In this document: piece after piece, positions 61,062-64,000 of the stretch
How positions within the stretch are numbered: the stretch's first letter is position 1
Layout of the letters: each line of letters begins with the position of its first letter
NCBI RefSeq assembly: GCF_000217715.1
Contig: NC_015666.1
Coordinates: 1,624,270 to 1,688,269, forward strand
DNA length: 64,000 bases
Source: Halopiger xanaduensis SH-6
GTDB taxonomy: Archaea > Halobacteriota > Halobacteria > Halobacteriales > Natrialbaceae
Direction of reading: 5' to 3'
Made by a program: the position numbers and the translations under genes
The notes under the pieces: generated by a model
Databases searched by the model: none
Told to the model about the DNA's origin: nothing
The model's input: only the letters and a program-made list of their open reading frames with translations

Positions 61062-61727
61062 ATGTCGAATCCGATCTGTCAGGTCCAGGTCCGACTTGGA
61101 TCAACACGTCTCCCCGGAAAAGTACTGTATCCGCTCGAGTCCCGTCGCGTCATCGGATGGGTGATCGACCGCTGTACGGCCGCGGAAACCGTAACCGATG
61201 CGGTGGTCGCAGTCGGAAACGAACCCGAAAACGAGGCCATAACCGAGTGGTGCGAACGAAACGGCGTCCGACACGCCACCGGTCCAGAAGGAAACCTATT
61301 GGAGCGACATCTGGCCGTGGCCGAGGCATATAGCAGCGATCCGGTCGTCCGTGTGACCGGCGACTGTCCGTTCGTTCCACCGGCAGAAATCGATCGCATG
61401 GTCGGCGAACACGAGTCGAACGACGCGCGATATACCACCAACGTCACGGACGATATGCCAATCGGAACGGCCGTCGACGTGATTGACAGGGAAGTTCTCG
61501 AGGAACTGCGAGAACTCGGTGATTCGCACCCGGTTCGTCGACTCCGCGAGAACCCCGACCGATGGGACGTCGCGTTTTCGCCGAACGAGCGATGGGTGGC
61601 CGTGTCAGAGGCCCACATTGCCGTGGATACCCCGTCAGATTACTGGCGAGTAACCGACGCACTGGAGGCCGTCGGTGACAATCCGTTGGACATCGCGGAA
61701 TGGATGGCTCAACGACAAGGTATTTGA
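61062..61727 (+). CDS. SpsF/NeuA-type cytidylyltransferase
   Basis: 221 residues of nucleotidyltransferase fold. CQVQVRLGSTRLPGKVLYPL has the R-x-G-S-T-R-L-P-G-K signature of SpsF and CMP-sugar synthetases; VRVTGDCPFVPPAEIDRMV supplies the metal Asp; MPIGTAVDVIDREVLEEL follows. Such enzymes activate keto-sugars (Neu5Ac, pseudaminic or legionaminic acid) as CMP derivatives, or act in spore-coat sugar synthesis. It begins the module that continues through 64000 with FAH-fold, PseG-like and formyltransferase genes. Confidence 0.8.
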   Translation: MSNPICQVQVRLGSTRLPGKVLYPLESRRVIGWVIDRCTAAETVTDAVVAVGNEPENEAITEWCERNGVRHATGPEGNLLERHLAVAEAYSSDPVVRVTGDCPFVPPAEIDRMVGEHESNDARYTTNVTDDMPIGTAVDVIDREVLEELRELGDSHPVRRLRENPDRWDVAFSPNERWVAVSEAHIAVDTPSDYWRVTDALEAVGDNPLDIAEWMAQRQGI

Positions 61728-61752
61728 CTGCCGGAACCGCAGTGGCACGGTA

Positions 61753-62406
61753 ATGATGCTCTCCGCGGATTCCATCGGGAAGTTTGTCGCGCTCGGCGGG
61801 ACGTTTCATTCGCATCTCGACGAAAAAGAGCGAACGTATCGATGGCCGGACCTGTGGGTTGTCCCCGACGACGGGATCGTTCCCGAGGGGGAACCGATCG
61901 AAATCCCGCCGCAGACGGACCAGATAAAGCCGGGCTGTGAACTCACGGCCGTCATCGGTGAGGAACTCCGGCAGGCATCTGAAGCGGAGGCGTGGGACGG
62001 GATCAAGGGATTCACGATCTCGAACGACGTCACCGCGTCCGGCGACTGGCCGGGATGGTCGGATCCGGACCACGGCATGGTGACCGGAGTCGGCTACAAG
62101 GTGATTGACACCTTCTCACCGATTCTCACCGATGTCGTCGAGAAGCGAGACGAGAGTCATTACGACAATCTCGAGGTCAAGGTCCGCGTCGACGGCGAGA
62201 CTGCCGTATCCGGTTCGACCGCTCAGATGGCGTTTACCATCCCGGAGATGGTCTCCTTCGCGAGCAAGGTAACGACGCTCCGCGAGAACGACGTCGTCGC
62301 ACTCGGTGACCCCGGTAACCCGACTGTATTCCTCGACGACGCCGAGTCGGTGACATGTGAGATCGAGAGCATTGGTTCGTTGACGAGCCCCGTCGAACGG
62401 CTGTAG
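61753..62406 (+). CDS. Fumarylacetoacetate hydrolase (FAH)-fold protein
   Basis: About 217 residues. FAH-superfamily motifs: KPGCELTAVIGEELRQA with the metal-binding Glu, GFTISNDVTASGDWPGW (canonical GYxxxNDVSARD-like), and GSTAQMAFTIPEMVSFAS. Family members hydrolyse or decarboxylate 2-oxo/diketo acids. The ATG at 61753 gives a 25-nt gap after the cytidylyltransferase gene; the next gene follows after 7 nt, so it belongs to the same operon. A role on the alpha-keto acid of a nonulosonate is inferred from context only. Confidence 0.75.
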   Translation: MMLSADSIGKFVALGGTFHSHLDEKERTYRWPDLWVVPDDGIVPEGEPIEIPPQTDQIKPGCELTAVIGEELRQASEAEAWDGIKGFTISNDVTASGDWPGWSDPDHGMVTGVGYKVIDTFSPILTDVVEKRDESHYDNLEVKVRVDGETAVSGSTAQMAFTIPEMVSFASKVTTLRENDVVALGDPGNPTVFLDDAESVTCEIESIGSLTSPVERL

Positions 62407-62413
62407 GTAGACG

Positions 62414-63427
62414 ATGAAGGCGGTCATACGGGCAGACGGTGGCCCGGAGATTGGCTACGGGCATCTCGTTCGAACCGGAGCCGTGGCCGAGTTGCTCGTC
62501 GAGAACGGTCATCGAGTGACGTACGCGACGGCGACGCCCGACTGCGTCACCGAGGTCTGTCCATCCGGTATCGAGACCCTCGAGCTACCTTCGCGAACTG
62601 ACGTCTCACCGCTGCTCGAACGACTCGAGGACGTTAACGTCGTCCTCGTTGATTCCTATCTCGCCGACTGCGACTACCAGCGTGCCCTCCGGAAGATCGC
62701 ACCGACTGCCGTCGTGACCGACGATACGCGACACCCGGTCCATGCCGATCTCGTCGCCAACGGGAACCTGTACGCGCCCGATCTCGAGTACGAGGTGTGC
62801 GGCGAGGAGCCGATGTGGTGTTTCGGCCCGGCGTATCTGCTCCTTCGGCAGGAGATCGCACGACGCGCGAAACGAGAGCCGCCGCGTCGCGAACAGCCGG
62901 AGCGTGCGCTCGTGACGATGGGCGGAAGCGACACCGCGGAACTGACGCCGACTGTGCTCAGAGCGTTCGACGGCGTCGATCTGACCGTCGACGCCGTCGT
63001 CGGACCCGGGTTTTCGGCCGCCCAGGAACGAGCGATACGCGAGGTCGCGGCAGACGTATCGGCGCGGGTTCGCGTCGTTCGTGACCCGGAAGACCTCGCA
63101 GAGCGGATGTTCTGTGCCGACCTCGCGGTGAGTACGGCGAGTACCACGACCTATGAACTGCTCGCGCTCGGAACGCCGATCGTGAGTATCCCCGTCGTCG
63201 ATAACCAGCTCCCGATCGCGGCGGCGCTCCGGGAGCGAGACGCAGCGATCGTACTTGAGCGTGACGCCGGTGAATCGGCAATTCGCCGAGCGATCGACCG
63301 ATATCTAATGTGCGCGTCGCTCCGCGCGGAACGGCGGCGGTGCGGACGGGAGCTCGTCGACGGTCGCGGTGCACGGCGAGTCTATACCGAATTGCTTTCA
63401 CTCGTCGACGGGGATTCGAAACCATGA
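62414..63427 (+). CDS. PseG-like nucleotide-sugar hydrolase / glycosyltransferase-fold protein
   Basis: 337 residues of GT-B-like fold. AVIRADGGPEIGYGHLVRTG is the PseG signature (RADxxxxIGxGHxxR); VVLVDSYLADCDYQRALRKI and VTMGGSDTAELTPTVLRAF follow; the C-terminal donor-type site is STASTTTYELLALGTPIVSI. PseG removes UDP from UDP-2,4-diacetamido-2,4,6-trideoxy-altrose in pseudaminic acid synthesis. Overlaps the next gene by 4 nt (ATGA). Actual substrate unknown. Confidence 0.75.
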   Translation: MKAVIRADGGPEIGYGHLVRTGAVAELLVENGHRVTYATATPDCVTEVCPSGIETLELPSRTDVSPLLERLEDVNVVLVDSYLADCDYQRALRKIAPTAVVTDDTRHPVHADLVANGNLYAPDLEYEVCGEEPMWCFGPAYLLLRQEIARRAKREPPRREQPERALVTMGGSDTAELTPTVLRAFDGVDLTVDAVVGPGFSAAQERAIREVAADVSARVRVVRDPEDLAERMFCADLAVSTASTTTYELLALGTPIVSIPVVDNQLPIAAALRERDAAIVLERDAGESAIRRAIDRYLMCASLRAERRRCGRELVDGRGARRVYTELLSLVDGDSKP

Positions 63428-64000
63428 GCGACGAAATCGACGTAATTTTTCTCGGCATCAACGACGCCGGAATGCGCGTCTACGAGTGGCTCTGTGATCG
63501 CGATGGCGTCTTCGTTCACTCGCTGTTGACGACCCGAGAGCAACTCCGAACCATCGAGGACGTTCGGCCGGACTTCCTCGTGTCCTGTGGCTATCGACGC
63601 CTTGTTCCAGAGTCGATCCTCGAGATCCCGACCGAGGGATGCGTGAACCTCCATCCCGCGTATCTCCCGTACAACCGGGGTGCGAATCCGAACGTCTGGA
63701 GTATTGTCGACAATACGCCAGCGGGAGTGACGCTCCATTACATGGACTCGAGCCTCGATACAGGAGACATCATCGCACGCCGAACAGTGCCGACGGACTT
63801 CGAAGATACCGGCAAAGACCTCTATCGGCGGCTGGAGGATGCGCAAGTGGACCTGTTCCGGGACGCGTGGCCGGACATCGAGGCAGGAGATCCCTCGACG
63901 ATCACGCAGGATTCCGACGCCGGCACCTATCACGAAACGACTGACTTCAAAGAGCTATGTCGACTCGATCCCGACGAAACCGTGCGCGTCAAGGAGTTTC
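63424..64000 (+). CDS. Sugar N-formyltransferase-like protein (3' partial)
   Basis: The frame begins at the ATG overlapping the PseG-like stop codon and is open to the end of the window (192 residues). It carries the formyltransferase fold: DVIFLGINDAGMRVYEW, then the catalytic motif NLHPAYLPYNRGANP with Asn and His, and HYMDSSLDTGDIIARR with the Asp. These enzymes transfer formyl from N10-formyltetrahydrofolate to an amino group of methionyl-tRNA, or to amino sugars in surface glycans; its place after PseG points to a sugar. The C-terminal domain lies outside the window. Confidence 0.8.
   Translation, partial: MSDEIDVIFLGINDAGMRVYEWLCDRDGVFVHSLLTTREQLRTIEDVRPDFLVSCGYRRLVPESILEIPTEGCVNLHPAYLPYNRGANPNVWSIVDNTPAGVTLHYMDSSLDTGDIIARRTVPTDFEDTGKDLYRRLEDAQVDLFRDAWPDIEAGDPSTITQDSDAGTYHETTDFKELCRLDPDETVRVKEF

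Noticed and set aside
1-64000. tRNA, rRNA or CRISPR loci
   Set aside because: I looked for GTTCGAATCC-type T loops, rRNA blocks and spaced repeats in the intergenic regions and found none I could support.

Overview
The window is chromosomal DNA of an extremely halophilic archaeon. The proteins are rich in Asp and Glu, the GC-rich genes use C- or G-ending codons, TATA boxes lie about 27 nt upstream of start codons (leaderless transcripts), and there is a PGF-CTERM S-layer glycoprotein beside an AglB oligosaccharyltransferase. The style of the S-layer signal peptide and of several haloarchaeal-only small proteins fits the Natrialbales (Natrinema/Haloterrigena-like). That placement is inference.

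Layout. 1-7.4 kb: the end of a CHAT-domain protease-like gene, a 44-residue DUF7503-type protein, a membrane metal-hydrolase/OB-fold/VanZ group, a Tat lipoprotein polysaccharide deacetylase, a VapBC toxin-antitoxin pair and an aldo/keto reductase. 7.4-9.7 kb: a gene graveyard with a LamG-like secreted protein (frameshift plus nonsense), a frameshifted Cys-containing gene, and the 3' end of an STT3-like oligosaccharyltransferase (frameshift plus internal stop). 9.9-21 kb: an AT-rich polysaccharide island with one GT2, three GT4, a Wzy-like polymerase, a Wzx-like flippase, an FkbM methyltransferase and a beta-propeller protein. It is littered with transposase remnants, one MITE with a 9-bp target duplication, and a decayed MNT/HEPN pair. 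22.3-24.8 kb: a nucleotide-sugar epimerase and a polyprenyl-phosphate sugar-phosphate transferase, probably the initiating enzyme for the island. 25-30.4 kb: DUF4330, a membrane protein, UppP, an epimerase fragment and a full-length divergent STT3 paralogue with a winged-helix-like N-terminus. 30.7-36.6 kb: the S-layer glycoprotein and canonical AglB.

36.8-58.5 kb is an N-glycosylation (agl) cluster. It holds AglG-like GT2 enzymes (two copies), GT4 and GT2 enzymes, a flippase, a sugar-nucleotidyltransferase, a TrmB-type regulator, four SDR sugar-nucleotide enzymes including a UDP-sulfoquinovose-synthase-like protein, three alkaline-phosphatase-superfamily sulfatase-like enzymes, and an unexpected cysteine-synthase-like/asparagine-synthase-like pair. 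58.6-60.9 kb: an AT-richer pair (hexapeptide acyltransferase and a KpsS-like capsule protein). 61-64 kb: the start of a nonulosonate-like module (SpsF/NeuA-type cytidylyltransferase, FAH-fold hydrolase, PseG-like protein, formyltransferase) that runs off the right edge.

Working model: sugars are activated by the nucleotidyltransferase, SDR and SpsF enzymes, assembled on dolichol or polyprenyl phosphate by the GTs, flipped by the two Wzx-type proteins, and delivered by AglB to the S-layer protein (12 sequons visible). The 10-24 kb genes and UppP would build a separate surface polysaccharide. The accumulated pseudogenes and mobile-element scars show that this locus exchanges cassettes.
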